Assembly: GCF_015234515.1 (NCBI RefSeq)
Contig: NZ_JADGMY010000017.1
Location: forward strand, 144,826 to 208,825
Reading direction: 5' to 3'
DNA length: 64,000 nucleotides
Source of the DNA: Cellulomonas sp.
Lineage (GTDB): Bacteria; Actinomycetota; Actinomycetes; Actinomycetales; Cellulomonadaceae
Shown here piece by piece: positions 54,462 to 63,834 of this stretch. The notes below the pieces were generated by a model. That model made no database searches and was not told the DNA's origin. It worked only from the letters and a program-made list of their open reading frames with translations. How positions within the stretch are numbered: the first letter of the stretch is position 1; each line of letters starts with the position of its first letter. Both the position numbers and the translations under genes were made by a program.

Positions 54462-54486
54462 GTCACGCGGACGCCTGGTGCGTGAC
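54462..54486 (-). terminator. Weak hairpin after the LemA-like gene
   Basis: GTCACGC (54462-54468) pairs with GCGTGAC (54480-54486) across an 11-base loop. It begins 6 bases after the stop of the LemA-like gene and precedes pdxS on the same strand. Short stem and no T-run, so support is modest. Confidence 0.4.
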
Positions 54487-54492
54487 GTCCCC

Positions 54493-55170
54493 TCAGGCGT
54501 CGACGCCCGCCGTGCCCGGACGGGCCCGGCGCGAGCCCTCCCCCGGCCGCGGGAGCCCCTGCGGCCAGGCGTCGTCGAGCTCGAGCGTGCGCGGCTCCGG
54601 TGCGTGGCCGGCCAGGCGCAGGAGCCGCACGATCGCGCCACGGCGGACCCGCTGGGTCTGCGCGACCGCCTCGTTGTGGAACCGCCGCGCGAGCTGGACC
54701 CGGTACCACGCGGCCGCGAGCTCCTCGAGCAGCCCAGCACCCAACGGGTCCTCCGCCAGCGCCGCGACCTCGTCGGGGTCGTCGAGGATCTCCCGCAGCG
54801 CCGCCGTCAGGTCGCTCTCCACCTGTTCGCGGTCCACGGCGCCGGGGTCCGGCGCCGTGGAGTCCAGCTGCTCGCGCAGGTCCGCGGGCAGCAGCCCGGC
54901 GGGCACGTCACCCGCGCGACCGAACGTCAACGACTGCCAGACGGCCTCGCCGACCACGAGCGAGCTCGCCGGGTCCAGCAGGCCGCTCGTGGCGAGCTCG
55001 GCGGCCACGGAGGCGCGCCGCACGAGCTGGGCGTCGACGACCGCGCGCGACGCGCCGACCTTGCGGTGCAGCCGGTCCAGGCGGCTCGCGCGGACCCACA
55101 CGAGCCACAGCAGCAGCGCCACCACACCGACGACGACGAGCACGTAGGTACCGTCCGACCACCCGCTCAC
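54493..55170 (-). CDS. LemA-like membrane-anchored hypothetical protein
   Basis: 225 residues. One N-terminal membrane helix (TYVLVVVGVVALLLWLVWV) then a long helical cytoplasmic region. ASRLDRLHRKVGASRAVVDAQLVRRA echoes the N-terminal helix of LemA proteins, and LARRFHNEAVAQTQRVR follows the same fold pattern. The last 30 residues are Arg/Gly/Pro-rich. Function unknown; a membrane or stress role is possible. The GTG overlaps the pimA stop by 4 bases, and it forms the end of the pgsA-PatA-pimA run, so an envelope-linked role is suggested by context only. Confidence 0.8.
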   Translation of the reverse strand: MSGWSDGTYVLVVVGVVALLLWLVWVRASRLDRLHRKVGASRAVVDAQLVRRASVAAELATSGLLDPASSLVVGEAVWQSLTFGRAGDVPAGLLPADLREQLDSTAPDPGAVDREQVESDLTAALREILDDPDEVAALAEDPLGAGLLEELAAAWYRVQLARRFHNEAVAQTQRVRRGAIVRLLRLAGHAPEPRTLELDDAWPQGLPRPGEGSRRARPGTAGVDA

Positions 55171-56372
55171 GCCCGACCCCTCCGGAGCTCGATCAACCGG
55201 GCGCCGCGCAGCGACGACGGGTCCTCCCCGACGGGCGCGTCACCGCCCGCGACGGCCATCTCGTAGACGGCCAGCACCTGGTCGGTGACGGCCGACCAGT
55301 CGTAGCGGCGCACGACGCGCGAGGCGTGCGCGCTGACGCGGGCACGCAGCTGCGGGTCACCCAGGACGCGGACCAGCGTCGCACCGAGGTCGGCTGCGTC
55401 GCCGTTGCGGAACAGGACACCGGCCTCGCCGTGCTCGAGCACGCGCGAGAAGGCCCCGAGGTCGCTCGCGACCACGGTCGTCCCCGCGCTCATCGCCTCC
55501 ACGAGGACGATGCCGAAGCTCTCGCCGCCGGTCTGCGGCGCGCAGTACACGTCCACCGACGCGAGGAGCCTGGCCTTGTCCTCCTCGCTCACGCCGCCGA
55601 GGAACTCGACGGCCCCGGCGCGGGGGCCGAGCACGTCGCGCGCCTGCTCCTGCCCCGTCTCGCCGCTGCCCGCCACCAGGACCCGCGCCCCCGGGTAGGC
55701 CTCGAGCACGGTCCCCACGGCGCGCAGCAGGACGGCCAGTCCCTTGCGCGGCTCGTCGAGCCGTCCGAGGAACGCGATCGTGGGCGCCTGCGGCGTGCCC
55801 GTCCAGCGCGAGTCGGTCCCCGCGCCGGCGAACGTGTCGACCCACACGCCGTTCGGGATCACGACCGCGTCGCCGCCCAGGTGCTCGACGAGCGTGCGTC
55901 GCGCGTCCTCGGACACGGCGATCCGCAGCGAGATCTTCTCCAGCGACTGCCGGACCAGCGGGTACGCCATCTGCAGCGGACGAGACCGCACCAGCGACGT
56001 GTGGAACGTCGCGACGACGGGACCGTCCGCGATCCACAGCGCGAGCATCCCGAGGCTCGGCGTGACCGGCTCGTGCAGGTGCAGCACGTCGAACTGCCCG
56101 GCGGCGAGCCAGCGCCGCACGCGACCGGCCGTGACGGGCCCGAAGGTCATGCGCGCGACCGAGCCGTTGTAGTGCACCGGCACCGCCCGGCCGGCCGCGA
56201 CGAGGTAGGGCGGCACGGGTGTGTCGTCGGCCGCCGGAGCGAGCACGGACACCTCGTGGCCGCGCTCGATGAGCGACTCGGCGAGGTCCCGGACGTGGAA
56301 CTGCACACCGCCCGGCACGTCGAACGAGTACGGGCACACGATGCCGACGCGCAGCGGACGTCCCCCGGTCAC
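55167..56372 (-). CDS. pimA: Phosphatidyl-myo-inositol alpha-mannosyltransferase PimA
   Basis: 401 residues. GT4 retaining glycosyltransferase with N-terminal VGIVCPYSFDVPGGVQFHV and C-terminal GRLDEPRKGLAVLLRA and GESFGIVLVEAMSAGTTVV (the nucleotide-sugar EX7E motif). It adds mannose from GDP-mannose to phosphatidylinositol on the inner face of the membrane, the first step of phosphatidylinositol mannosides. The gene order acyltransferase-pimA in the same overlapping run, with pgsA before them, supports the PimA identity over other GT4 members. It starts by overlapping the acyltransferase stop. Confidence 0.92.
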   Translation of the reverse strand: MTGGRPLRVGIVCPYSFDVPGGVQFHVRDLAESLIERGHEVSVLAPAADDTPVPPYLVAAGRAVPVHYNGSVARMTFGPVTAGRVRRWLAAGQFDVLHLHEPVTPSLGMLALWIADGPVVATFHTSLVRSRPLQMAYPLVRQSLEKISLRIAVSEDARRTLVEHLGGDAVVIPNGVWVDTFAGAGTDSRWTGTPQAPTIAFLGRLDEPRKGLAVLLRAVGTVLEAYPGARVLVAGSGETGQEQARDVLGPRAGAVEFLGGVSEEDKARLLASVDVYCAPQTGGESFGIVLVEAMSAGTTVVASDLGAFSRVLEHGEAGVLFRNGDAADLGATLVRVLGDPQLRARVSAHASRVVRRYDWSAVTDQVLAVYEMAVAGGDAPVGEDPSSLRGARLIELRRGRA

Positions 56373-57391
56373 GACGCGCTCCCGACGTCCAGGACGTCGC
56401 CGCCCGACGCGGCCCGGTCGGGGTCCTCGGCACCGGGAGCGGTGGCCTCGGCGCGCCGCGCGGCGTCCCGCGCCGGGTCCAGGTCGGCGACGAACACGCG
56501 CTGCAGCATGTGCCAGTCCTGCGGGTGGGCGTGGATCTCACCGGCGAGGACGTCGACCCACCCCTGTGTCATCGCGGCGACGCGTGCGCCACGCGGGAGG
56601 TCGGCGTCGGCCGCGACGGGCGCGTGGAACCGGATCACGATCCCCCACGGCCCACCGGCCGCGCGACGCCGCTCGCTGCGCAGCCGCTCGTAGTAGATCG
56701 AGGCGGGGACCAGCGTCGCACCGGTCGTCGCCGCGAGCGCCGCGGGACCCGCGGCGACGCGGGCACGGTGCCCGAACAGGTCGACCTCGAGCCCCTTGGC
56801 CGTCAGGTCCCGGTCCGCCAGGAGCGGCAGCAGGCCCGGGCCGGTGCGCGCGACGCGCACGAGCCGGCGGAAGACGTCGCCCGACCCGCTCAGGGGGATG
56901 ATCCGCAGGCCGATGCTCTCGCGGAAGGCGGTGAACTCCTGGTACAGCTCCTCGGGCCGCAGCCGCTCCGCGACCGTGGTGACCGGGGCCACGTGGCTGG
57001 TGGCCCAGGCACCGGCCATGTCCCAGTTGCCCATGTGGCCGAGTGCGAGGACGACCTGGCGACCCGCGTCGAGGTCCGGGAGCAGGTGCTCCATGCCCTC
57101 GACGCGCACGCGCGCCGCGAGCTGCCCGGCGCTCAGACCGCGCAGCGTGAAGGCCTCGCCGAAGTACCGCAGGTAGGAGCGCATGCCGGACCGGGACAGC
57201 CGCCGCAGCGCGCGCGCGTCGAGCTCGGGGCGCACGCGCGCGAGGTTGGCCTCGAGCCGGCGCACGCCGTCCCCGTGCCGCCACCAGGCGACGTCGGCAG
57301 CGGTCGTCGTCGCGGCGCGCACGAGCCACCCGGGCAGCCGGTGACCGACGCGCCAGGCCAGGTGGTAGGCGCGCGCGACGTCGAGGCTCAC
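56369..57391 (-). CDS. Phosphatidylinositol mannoside acyltransferase (PatA-like)
   Basis: 340 residues. LpxL/HtrB-type acyltransferase with catalytic LGHMGNWDMAG (HX4D, about residues 118-128). LLPLLADRDLTAKGLEVDLFGHRARVAAG follows, along with the IYYERLRSERR segment. In M. tuberculosis PatA acylates the mannose of PIM1/PIM2. The last 35 residues are an acidic Ala/Asp-rich tail. The GTG at 57389-57391 overlaps the pgsA stop as GTGA, and the stop overlaps pimA, so the three steps are translated together. Confidence 0.92.
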   Translation of the reverse strand: MSLDVARAYHLAWRVGHRLPGWLVRAATTTAADVAWWRHGDGVRRLEANLARVRPELDARALRRLSRSGMRSYLRYFGEAFTLRGLSAGQLAARVRVEGMEHLLPDLDAGRQVVLALGHMGNWDMAGAWATSHVAPVTTVAERLRPEELYQEFTAFRESIGLRIIPLSGSGDVFRRLVRVARTGPGLLPLLADRDLTAKGLEVDLFGHRARVAAGPAALAATTGATLVPASIYYERLRSERRRAAGGPWGIVIRFHAPVAADADLPRGARVAAMTQGWVDVLAGEIHAHPQDWHMLQRVFVADLDPARDAARRAEATAPGAEDPDRAASGGDVLDVGSAS

Positions 57392-57999
57392 GGCGCCGCC
57401 TGCCGGACCTGATGCCGCACGGTTGCCATGCGCTGCACGACGGTGACGGCCGAGGCGACGGTCAGCAGCGCGAGCACGACCGTCATGACGGTGTCGGGGA
57501 GCCCGGCGCCGACCAGGACGGTGGCGGTCAGGACGGCGAAGAGCCGGTCCGCGCGCTCGGCGATCCCGACGGTGGCCGTCATGCCGAGACCCTCGGCGCG
57601 CGCGCGGGCGTAGGGCACGATCGAGCCGAGCACGAGGCACGCCAGTGCGAGCACGGCGTTGGGGCGGGAGGCCCCCGCGCCGGTGTACCAGAGCACGAGA
57701 CCGGCGAAGATCGCGCCGTCGCCGAACCGGTCGAGCGTGGAGTCGAGGAACGCCCCCCACGGCCCGCTGCGGCCCGAGCGCCGCGCCATGACGCCGTCGA
57801 TCGAGTCGGTGAGGGTGAAGACCGCGATGAGCAGCCCGCCGAGCAACAGGTGCCCGGTCGGGAACGCCCACAGCGCGGTGACCACGACGACGAGCGTCCC
57901 GGTGATCGTCACGGCGTCCGGGGAGACCCCGGCCCGCAGGAGCGCGTCGGCGAGCGGTGTCCACAGCCGCGTCATCACGCCGCGCAGTCGGCTCAGCAC
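57388..57999 (-). CDS. pgsA: Phosphatidylinositol phosphate synthase (CDP-alcohol phosphotransferase)
   Basis: 203 residues with about six membrane helices. The CDP-alcohol motif DGVMARRSGRSGPWGAFLDSTLD has all four acidic residues and the spacing of the family. In the actinobacterial context (upstream of PatA and pimA) it joins CDP-diacylglycerol with inositol 1-phosphate to give phosphatidylinositol phosphate. Enzymes making phosphatidylglycerol phosphate share the motif, so the name depends on context. The GTG at 57997-57999 overlaps the HIT stop; an internal ATG is a possible alternative. Confidence 0.9.
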   Translation of the reverse strand: MLSRLRGVMTRLWTPLADALLRAGVSPDAVTITGTLVVVVTALWAFPTGHLLLGGLLIAVFTLTDSIDGVMARRSGRSGPWGAFLDSTLDRFGDGAIFAGLVLWYTGAGASRPNAVLALACLVLGSIVPYARARAEGLGMTATVGIAERADRLFAVLTATVLVGAGLPDTVMTVVLALLTVASAVTVVQRMATVRHQVRQAAP

Positions 58000-58577
58000 G
58001 GGTCGGTCGTCCCTTCGGTGGCGGGCCAGGCGGCGGCGAGCGCCGCCCGGGTGTCGCCGAGCAACGCCGGCAGCGCCCGGGTGCGCGCGACGATCGGCAG
58101 GAAGTTGGCGTCGCCGCCCCAGCGTGGCACGACGTGCTGGTGCAGGTGCGCCTGGATGCCCGCACCGGCGACCTGGCCCTGGTTCATGCCGAGGTTGAAG
58201 CCGTCGGGCGCCATGACGTCGCGCACGACGCGCATGGCCGTGCGGGTGAGCGACGCGACCTCCGCCACCTCGTCGTCCGTGAGGTCGGTGTAGTCGGCGA
58301 CGTGCCGGTACGGGCACACGAGCAGGTGCCCGGAGTTGTACGGGTACAGGTTCATGACGACGAACGCGACCTCGCCGCGACGCACGACCAGACCCTGCTC
58401 GTCGTCCAGCGTGGGGATGCGGCAGAACGGGCAGCCGTCACCCGGCGCGTCGTCGGCGGGCTTGTCCTGCCCGCCGATGTACACCATGCGGTGCGGCGTC
58501 CAGAGCCGGTCGAGCCCGTCCGGCGTGCCGGCGAAGGCACCGGCGGGCTCGACCTGCGGGTCGTCGGGCAGGTCCAC
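57993..58577 (-). CDS. HIT domain protein
   Basis: 194 residues. A zinc-ribbon-like CPFCRIP near residue 51 begins the HIT fold, and the nucleotide-binding triad is QAHLHQHVVPRW (HxHxHxx). Such enzymes are Ap4A or adenosine-phosphoramidate hydrolases. Homologues sit between thrS and pgsA in M. tuberculosis (Rv2613c), where the protein was described as an Ap4A phosphorylase; I cannot tell which activity this one has. It begins 4 bases after the thrS stop with a GTG, so it is in the same transcript as thrS and the PIM genes. Confidence 0.93.
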   Translation of the reverse strand: MDLPDDPQVEPAGAFAGTPDGLDRLWTPHRMVYIGGQDKPADDAPGDGCPFCRIPTLDDEQGLVVRRGEVAFVVMNLYPYNSGHLLVCPYRHVADYTDLTDDEVAEVASLTRTAMRVVRDVMAPDGFNLGMNQGQVAGAGIQAHLHQHVVPRWGGDANFLPIVARTRALPALLGDTRAALAAAWPATEGTTDPC

Positions 58578-58580
58578 GGA

Positions 58581-60593
58581 TCAGACCTGGACCCGGTCGC
58601 GGACGGCCGACACGATCCGCTCGACGGCCTCGTCGACGGGCACCCCGTTGTCCTGCCGGCCGTCGCGGTAGCGGAACGACACGGCACCGGCCTCGGCGTC
58701 CTCGCCGCCCGCGATGAGCACGAACGGGATCTTCTGGGTCGAGGCGTTGCGGATCTTCTTGCCGAAGCGGTCGTCGGAGCGGTCGACCTCGGCCCGGATC
58801 CCCTGGTCCCGCAGCCGCTGGACGACCTCGTCGAGGTACGGCTCGAAGGGCTCCGCGACGGGGACGGCCAGCACCTGCACGGGTGCGAGCCACGCCGGGA
58901 ACGCGCCGGCGTAGTGCTCGGTGAGCACCGCGAAGAAGCGCTCGATCGAGCCGAAGAGCGCGCGGTGGATCATCACGGGGCGCTGGCGGGTGCCGTCGGG
59001 CGCGGTGTACTCGAGCTCGAAGCGCTCGGGCAGATTGAAGTCGAGCTGGATAGTCGACATCTGCCAGGTGCGGCCGATCGCGTCCTTGGCCTGCACGGAG
59101 ATCTTGGGGCCGTAGAACGCGGCGCCGCCCGGGTCAGGCACGAGGTCGAGGCCCGAGGCCTCGGCGACCTCGCGCAGGGTCTCGGTGGCCTCCTCCCAGA
59201 CCTCCTCCGAGCCCACGGACTTCTCCGGGTTGCGGGTCGACAGCTCGAGGTAGAAGTCGTCGAGGCCGTAGTCCTTGAGCAGGTCGAGGACGAAGGTGAG
59301 CAGGCTGGTGAGCTCGTCCTTCATCTGGTCGCGGGTGCAGTAGATGTGGGCGTCGTCCTGGGTGAAGCCACGCGCGCGGGTCATGCCGTGCACGACCCCG
59401 GACTTCTCGTACCGGTAGACGGTGCCGAACTCGAACAGCCGCAGCGGCAGCTCACGGTACGACCGGCCGCGCGACGCGAAGATGAGGTTGTGCATCGGGC
59501 AGTTCATCGGCTTGAGGTAGTAGTTCTGCCCCTCGCGCCGGATCGTGCCGTCCTCGTGGTACTCCGCGTCGAGCTGCATGGGCGGGTACATGCCGTCGGC
59601 GTACCAGTCCAGGTGCCCGGAGATCTGGAAGAGCTGCTCCTTGGTGATGTGCGGCGAGTTGACGAACGAGTACCCGGCCTGCACGTGCCGGCGCCGCGAG
59701 TACTCCTCCATCTCCATGCGGATGATGCCGCCCTTGGGGTGGAACACCGCCAGGCCGGAGCCGATCTCCTCGGGGAAGGAGAACAGGTCCAGCTCGTTGC
59801 CGAGCTTGCGGTGGTCGCGACGCTCGGCCTCGGCGATGCGCTCGAGGTACGCCTTGAGCTCGTCCTTCGTGGGCCACGCGGTGCCGTACACGCGCTGCAG
59901 CTGCGGGTTCTTCTCCGAGCCGCGCCAGTAGGCGGCAGCCGACCGGGTGAGCTGGAAGCCGTTGCCGATGAGGCGGGTGCTCGGCAGGTGCGGGCCGCGG
60001 CACAGGTCCTGCCACACGACGGCCTCGGACTCCCGCCCGGCGCCACGCACGTTCTGGTAGATCGACAGCCCACCCAGCCCGACCTCGACCGACGCGCCGT
60101 CGGTGCTGCCGGCGTCGCCCTTGAGGCCGATGAGCTCGAGCTTGTAGGGCTCGGCCGCGAGCTCCTCGCGGGCCTGCGCCTCGGTGACGTCCCACCGCCG
60201 GAAGGTCTGCCCCTCCTTGACGATGCGGCCCATGACCTTCTCGATCGCCTTGAGGTCCTCCGGGGTGAACGGGGTCTCGACGTCGAAGTCGTAGTAGAAG
60301 CCGTCGGTGATCGGCGGGCCGATGCCGAGGCGCGCCGCGGGGTTGACCTCCTGCACGGCCTGCGCGAGGACGTGCGCGGCCGAGTGCCGCAGCACCGCCA
60401 GGCCGTCCGGGGAGTCGATGGTGACGGCCTCGACGGTCGCACCGGCGGGCAGCGGCAGCGCGAGGTCCTTCAGCTCGCCGTCGACGCGCACGACGACGAC
60501 GTCGCGGCGGTCGGCGAACAGCTCCGTGCCCGTCGTGCCCTGCGCGACCGGGGTCTCGACGCCGTCGACGGTCAGGGTGATCTGCTCGGGCAC
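58581..60593 (-). CDS. thrS: Threonine-tRNA ligase
   Basis: 670 residues. N-terminal TGS domain (about residues 3-62), editing domain with [15 protein letters not shown], and the class II core with motif 2 [23 protein letters not shown] and zinc ligands in [11 protein letters not shown]. The anticodon domain starts near [19 protein letters not shown]. The GTG at 60591-60593 has GAGGAG 10 bases upstream. It leads the HIT-pgsA-acyltransferase-pimA-LemA-like chain, all within 4-base gaps or overlaps. No T-box or other leader control is visible in the 131 bases upstream. Confidence 0.97.
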   Translation of the reverse strand: MPEQITLTVDGVETPVAQGTTGTELFADRRDVVVVRVDGELKDLALPLPAGATVEAVTIDSPDGLAVLRHSAAHVLAQAVQEVNPAARLGIGPPITDGFYYDFDVETPFTPEDLKAIEKVMGRIVKEGQTFRRWDVTEAQAREELAAEPYKLELIGLKGDAGSTDGASVEVGLGGLSIYQNVRGAGRESEAVVWQDLCRGPHLPSTRLIGNGFQLTRSAAAYWRGSEKNPQLQRVYGTAWPTKDELKAYLERIAEAERRDHRKLGNELDLFSFPEEIGSGLAVFHPKGGIIRMEMEEYSRRRHVQAGYSFVNSPHITKEQLFQISGHLDWYADGMYPPMQLDAEYHEDGTIRREGQNYYLKPMNCPMHNLIFASRGRSYRELPLRLFEFGTVYRYEKSGVVHGMTRARGFTQDDAHIYCTRDQMKDELTSLLTFVLDLLKDYGLDDFYLELSTRNPEKSVGSEEVWEEATETLREVAEASGLDLVPDPGGAAFYGPKISVQAKDAIGRTWQMSTIQLDFNLPERFELEYTAPDGTRQRPVMIHRALFGSIERFFAVLTEHYAGAFPAWLAPVQVLAVPVAEPFEPYLDEVVQRLRDQGIRAEVDRSDDRFGKKIRNASTQKIPFVLIAGGEDAEAGAVSFRYRDGRQDNGVPVDEAVERIVSAVRDRVQV

Positions 60594-60724
60594 GCTTCGC
60601 CAGCTCCTCGGGTCTGCCCGCTCCGCGTGTCGCGGCGGGTCGGCGGTCGCCGACACGGGCCAGGTCGATGCTACCGACCACCGCGTCCCCGGCCGCACCG
60701 TCGCGCCCGGCACGGCAGGCCGGA

Positions 60725-62794
60725 TCAGCCGGACGTGGGCGCGCCCGGCAGGTCGTGCGGCACGTGCGCGTTGAGCTCGGCGAGCCAGGCGGCCACCGAC
60801 GCGTCGGACGGCATCCGCCAGTCACCGCGCGGCGACATCGTGCCGCCCGCGCTGACCTTGGGCCCGTTGGGCAGCGCCGAGCGCTTGAACTGGCTGGCGA
60901 AGAACCGCCGCAGGAACACCTCGAGCCAGCGGCGGACCGTCGGCAGGTCGTACGCGGGGCGACGGTCGTCGGGCCAGGCCGGGGGCCAGGCGCCCGCCTG
61001 CGCGTCGTGCCACGCGTGCCACGCGAGGAACGCGATCTTGCTGGGGCGCAGGCCGTACCGCAGCAGCTGGAAGAGCGCGAAGTCGTGCAGCGCGTACGGA
61101 CCGATGGTGTCCTCGGTGGACTGGATCCGCTCGCCCTCGCGGGTCGGCACGAGCTCCGGGGAGATCTCCTGGTCCAGGACCCGGAGCAGCACGGTGTTGG
61201 TGGCGTCGTCGAAGTGCCGCTGCGACACGACCCACCGGATGAGGTGCTGGATCAGCGTCTTGGGCACGCCCGCGTTGACCGCGTAGTGCGACATCTGGTC
61301 GCCGACCCCGTACGTGCACCACCCCAGCGCGAGCTCCGACAGGTCGCCCGTGCCCAGGACGATGCCCCCGCGCTGGTTGGCCGCGCGGAACAGGTAGTCG
61401 GTGCGCAGCCCGGCCTGGACGTTCTCGAACGTGACGTCGTAGACCTCCTCGCCCGCGCCCGCGGGGTGCCCCAGGTCCGCCAGCATCTGGCGCGCCGCGG
61501 GGCGGATGTCGAGGGTCTCGGCGGTCGTGCCGAGCGACTCCATCAGCGCCAGCGCGCTCGCCTTGGTGCTCTCGCCCGTCGCGAAGCCCGGCATGGTGAA
61601 CGCGAGGATGTCGCTGCGCGGCCGGCCGAGGCGGTCCATCGCGTTCGCGGCGACGATCAGCGCGTGCGTGGAGTCCAGGCCGCCGGACACCCCGATGACC
61701 ACCTTCGCGTCACCGATCGCGCGCAGCCGCTGCTCCAGGCCGCTGACCTGGATGTTGTAGGCCTCGTAGCAGTCCAGCGCCAGGCGCTGCGGGTCGTCGG
61801 GGACGAAGGGGAACCGGTCGACGGCACGCCGCAGCCCCACGTCGCCCGTCGGCGGCTCGAGCGTGAAGGTGACCGTCCGGTGCGACGCCCCGGCGGGCGG
61901 CATCCCCAGTCCGCGGCGGTTGTCGTCGAACGTGCCCGTGCGCAGGCGCTCCTGCCGCACGCGGTCGAGGTCGACGTCGCCCACCGTCAGGACGGTGCCG
62001 TCGACGAACCGCTCGCCCTCGGCGATCAGCTCCCCGAGCTCGTACAGCAGCGTCTGCCCGTCCCACGACAGGTCGGTCGTCGACTCCCCCTCGCCCGCGG
62101 CGGCATAGACGTAGGCGGCCAGGCACCGGGAGGACGCCGAGCGCACCAGCAGCCGCCGGTCCTCGGCGCGTCCGACGGTGATCGGGCTGGACGACAGGTT
62201 GACCAGGACGGTCGCGCCCGCCAGCGCGGCGGTCGCACTCGGCGGCACGGGCACCCAGAGGTCCTCGCAGACCTCGACGTGCATGACCAGGCCGGGCACG
62301 TCGGTCGCGGCGAACAGCAGGTCAGGCCCGATGGGCGCGTCCTGGCCCGCGATGGTGACCGTGCCACGCACGTCGTCACCGGGCGCGAACCAGCGCCGCT
62401 CGTAGAACTCCCGGTACGTCGGCACGTAGGACTTGGGGGCGACGCCCAGGACGCGTCCGCGGTGCACGACGACCGCCGTGTTCAGGACGCGGTTGCCGTG
62501 CGCGAGAGGCGCTCCGACGACGATCACGGGGCGCAGGTCCCGGGACGCCTCGACGACCTGCACCAGCGCCGCCTGCACGGCGTCGAGCAGCACGTCCTGC
62601 AGGAACAGGTCGTCGATGGCGTACCCGGACAGGCACAGCTCGGGCAGGACGGCGACCGCCACCGCGTCGTCATGGCAGGCGCGGGCGGCGGCGATGACGG
62701 CGGCGGCGTTGCGCGCCGGGTCCGCGACGGTCACCGGCACGGAGCACGCGGCGACCCGGGCGAACCCGTGGGAGTAGGCCGAGAGGAAGTCCAC
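60725..62794 (-). CDS. nadE: Glutamine-dependent NAD+ synthase
   Basis: 689 residues, two-domain form. The N-terminal nitrilase-fold glutaminase has its triad in [11 protein letters not shown] (Glu), VAPKSYVP (Lys) and [11 protein letters not shown] (Cys). The C-terminal synthetase has the ATP loop [16 protein letters not shown] and later [17 protein letters not shown]. It makes NAD from deamido-NAD with ammonia from glutamine. The GTG at 62792-62794 ([15 protein letters not shown]) fits homologues; 11 more residues are possible. The gene stands apart from thrS (131-base gap) with a tRNA terminator upstream. Confidence 0.96.
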   Translation of the reverse strand: MDFLSAYSHGFARVAACSVPVTVADPARNAAAVIAAARACHDDAVAVAVLPELCLSGYAIDDLFLQDVLLDAVQAALVQVVEASRDLRPVIVVGAPLAHGNRVLNTAVVVHRGRVLGVAPKSYVPTYREFYERRWFAPGDDVRGTVTIAGQDAPIGPDLLFAATDVPGLVMHVEVCEDLWVPVPPSATAALAGATVLVNLSSSPITVGRAEDRRLLVRSASSRCLAAYVYAAAGEGESTTDLSWDGQTLLYELGELIAEGERFVDGTVLTVGDVDLDRVRQERLRTGTFDDNRRGLGMPPAGASHRTVTFTLEPPTGDVGLRRAVDRFPFVPDDPQRLALDCYEAYNIQVSGLEQRLRAIGDAKVVIGVSGGLDSTHALIVAANAMDRLGRPRSDILAFTMPGFATGESTKASALALMESLGTTAETLDIRPAARQMLADLGHPAGAGEEVYDVTFENVQAGLRTDYLFRAANQRGGIVLGTGDLSELALGWCTYGVGDQMSHYAVNAGVPKTLIQHLIRWVVSQRHFDDATNTVLLRVLDQEISPELVPTREGERIQSTEDTIGPYALHDFALFQLLRYGLRPSKIAFLAWHAWHDAQAGAWPPAWPDDRRPAYDLPTVRRWLEVFLRRFFASQFKRSALPNGPKVSAGGTMSPRGDWRMPSDASVAAWLAELNAHVPHDLPGAPTSG

Positions 62795-62836
62795 AGCGCG
62801 AGTCTGGCACGGTGGCGACGACACCACCTGCGACGA

Positions 62837-62868
62837 CGAACGCCCCCGGCATGAGCCGGGGGCGTTCG
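62837..62868 (-). terminator. tRNA-Val terminator hairpin
   Basis: CGAACGCCCCCGGC (62837-62850) pairs exactly with GCCGGGGGCGTTCG (62855-62868), loop ATGA. It begins 7 bases after the tRNA 3' end on the minus strand. Confidence 0.82.
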
Positions 62869-62875
62869 GAGCGGG

Positions 62876-62947
62876 TGGGCGATACTGGGTTCGAACCAGT
62901 GACCTCCTCGGTGTGAACGAGGCGCTCTACCACTGAGCCAATCGCCC
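62876..62947 (-). tRNA. tRNA-Val (anticodon CAC)
   Basis: 72 bases fold as a full cloverleaf: acceptor GGGCGAT/ATCGCCC, D stem GCTC/GAGC, anticodon stem CCTCG/CGAGG with loop TTCACAC, T stem ACTGG/CCAGT with loop TTCGAAC, and discriminator A. Anticodon CAC reads GUG, a major valine codon here. The 3' CCA is not encoded. It has its own terminator on the 3' side. A TAGCAT at 62983-62988 is a possible -10 about 29 bases before the transcript start. Confidence 0.95.
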
Positions 62948-62982
62948 GCTGCGCGCGCCACCCGGGGGCGGCACGGGAGACG

Positions 62983-62988
62983 ATGCTA
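62983..62988 (-). promoter_or_regulatory. Candidate tRNA-Val -10
   Basis: TAGCAT on the minus strand, 36 bases before the tRNA 5' end. No good -35 is found at the expected distance. It lies in the 307-base gap between tRNA-Val and the ssgB-like gene, which otherwise holds only the plus-strand promoter candidate near 63126. Confidence 0.32.
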
Positions 62989-63125
62989 GCGGACGCCGGG
63001 CCGATCTCCGAACCGACCTGCCGACGCGCGCTGCCGGGCCCGCCGGCGGCCCCCCGCGGGCGCGATGGCGCGGGCGAACGGGGGGCGAATTGTCGGGTTC
63101 TGCACCCGCCAGGGCGATGCGCAAC

Positions 63126-63149
63126 GTTTTCCACCCGAACTGAAAGGGT
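63126..63149 (+). promoter_or_regulatory. Sigma-B/sigma-H-like promoter candidate for the ssgB-like gene
   Basis: GTTT (63126-63129) and GGGT (63146-63149) are separated by 16 bases, close to the GNNT-N14-16-GGGTA form used by stress sigma factors of Streptomyces. It lies 106 bases before the ATG. The -10 reads GGGTCC, so it is not a full match. No standard -10/-35 pair competes with it clearly. Confidence 0.4.
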
Positions 63150-63254
63150 CCGGGCGGGTGAACTGTGGTCCCGCATCGGTCCAATAGGACATCCGTCCTG
63201 CCATGATGTGACTTCACGGGCCGGCCGGGCCTCATCATGCGACAGGAGAACCCG

Positions 63255-63683
63255 ATGGCGGATTCGTCGTACGACGTCATCGAGGTCGTGGCCATGCAGC
63301 TCATCGGGTCCGATGCCAGCGTCATCCCGGTATCCGCAGAGATGTGCTTCCGCACCACCGACCCGTACACGGTGCGCGCCGTCTTCACCGGCGCCCACAC
63401 GATGTCGACGTGGCTCCTCGGCCGCGAGCTGCTCGCGCAGGGCGTCCAGGCGGTCGCGGACGCGCCCGCCGGCACCGGCGACGTGCAGGTGTGGCGCGAT
63501 GACGACCCGGACTACACCCTCGTGTCGCTCTCGGGCGTCGAGGGCAGCGCGCTCCTGGCCGCGCCGACGGAGCCGCTGCTGCGGTTCCTCGCCGCGACCG
63601 AGTCCCTCGTCCCCATCGGGGCCGAGTCGGACAAGATGGAGGGCGAGATCACCGCGCTCATCGCGGCCCTCCTCACGGCCTGA
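63255..63683 (+). CDS. SsgA/SsgB-family sporulation and cell-division regulator
   Basis: 142 residues, normal for the family. The core CFRTTDPYTVRAVFTG and TGDVQVWRDDDP, with LSGVEGSALLAAPTEPLLRFL, follow SsgB of Streptomyces closely. Those proteins help place FtsZ and control septation during sporulation. Organisms like Cellulomonas do not form aerial spores, so a role in ordinary division or cell shape is more likely here. The ATG at 63255 has AGGAG 8 bases upstream; a frame six residues longer lacks a ribosome binding site. The gene is divergent from tRNA-Val and ends at a clear hairpin. Confidence 0.93.
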   Translation: MADSSYDVIEVVAMQLIGSDASVIPVSAEMCFRTTDPYTVRAVFTGAHTMSTWLLGRELLAQGVQAVADAPAGTGDVQVWRDDDPDYTLVSLSGVEGSALLAAPTEPLLRFLAATESLVPIGAESDKMEGEITALIAALLTA

Positions 63684-63710
63684 CACGCGGCACCCTCACC
63701 GTTACCCACC

Positions 63711-63737
63711 AGCCGGTCCCGCCACGCGGGGCCGGCT
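63711..63737 (+). terminator. Terminator of the ssgB-like gene
   Basis: AGCCGGTCCCGC (63711-63722) pairs with GCGGGGCCGGCT (63726-63737), 12 bp with one G-U and a 3-base loop. It begins 28 bases after the stop codon and is followed by GTCGTGCGT. Confidence 0.72.
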
Positions 63738-63834
63738 GTCGTGCGTCCGGGCGTCCGATCCGACGCCCGGTGCCACCCGAGGCGCACTCAGGCCATGAGA
63801 CGCGCCCAGGGACCCCTCAGTGGGTCCGCAGGGC

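Noticed and set aside
60594-60724. T-box or threonine-responsive leader before thrS (also looked at before alaS, aspS and hisS)
   Set aside because: No specifier loop, no T-box bulge sequence and no terminator/antiterminator pair in the short leaders.
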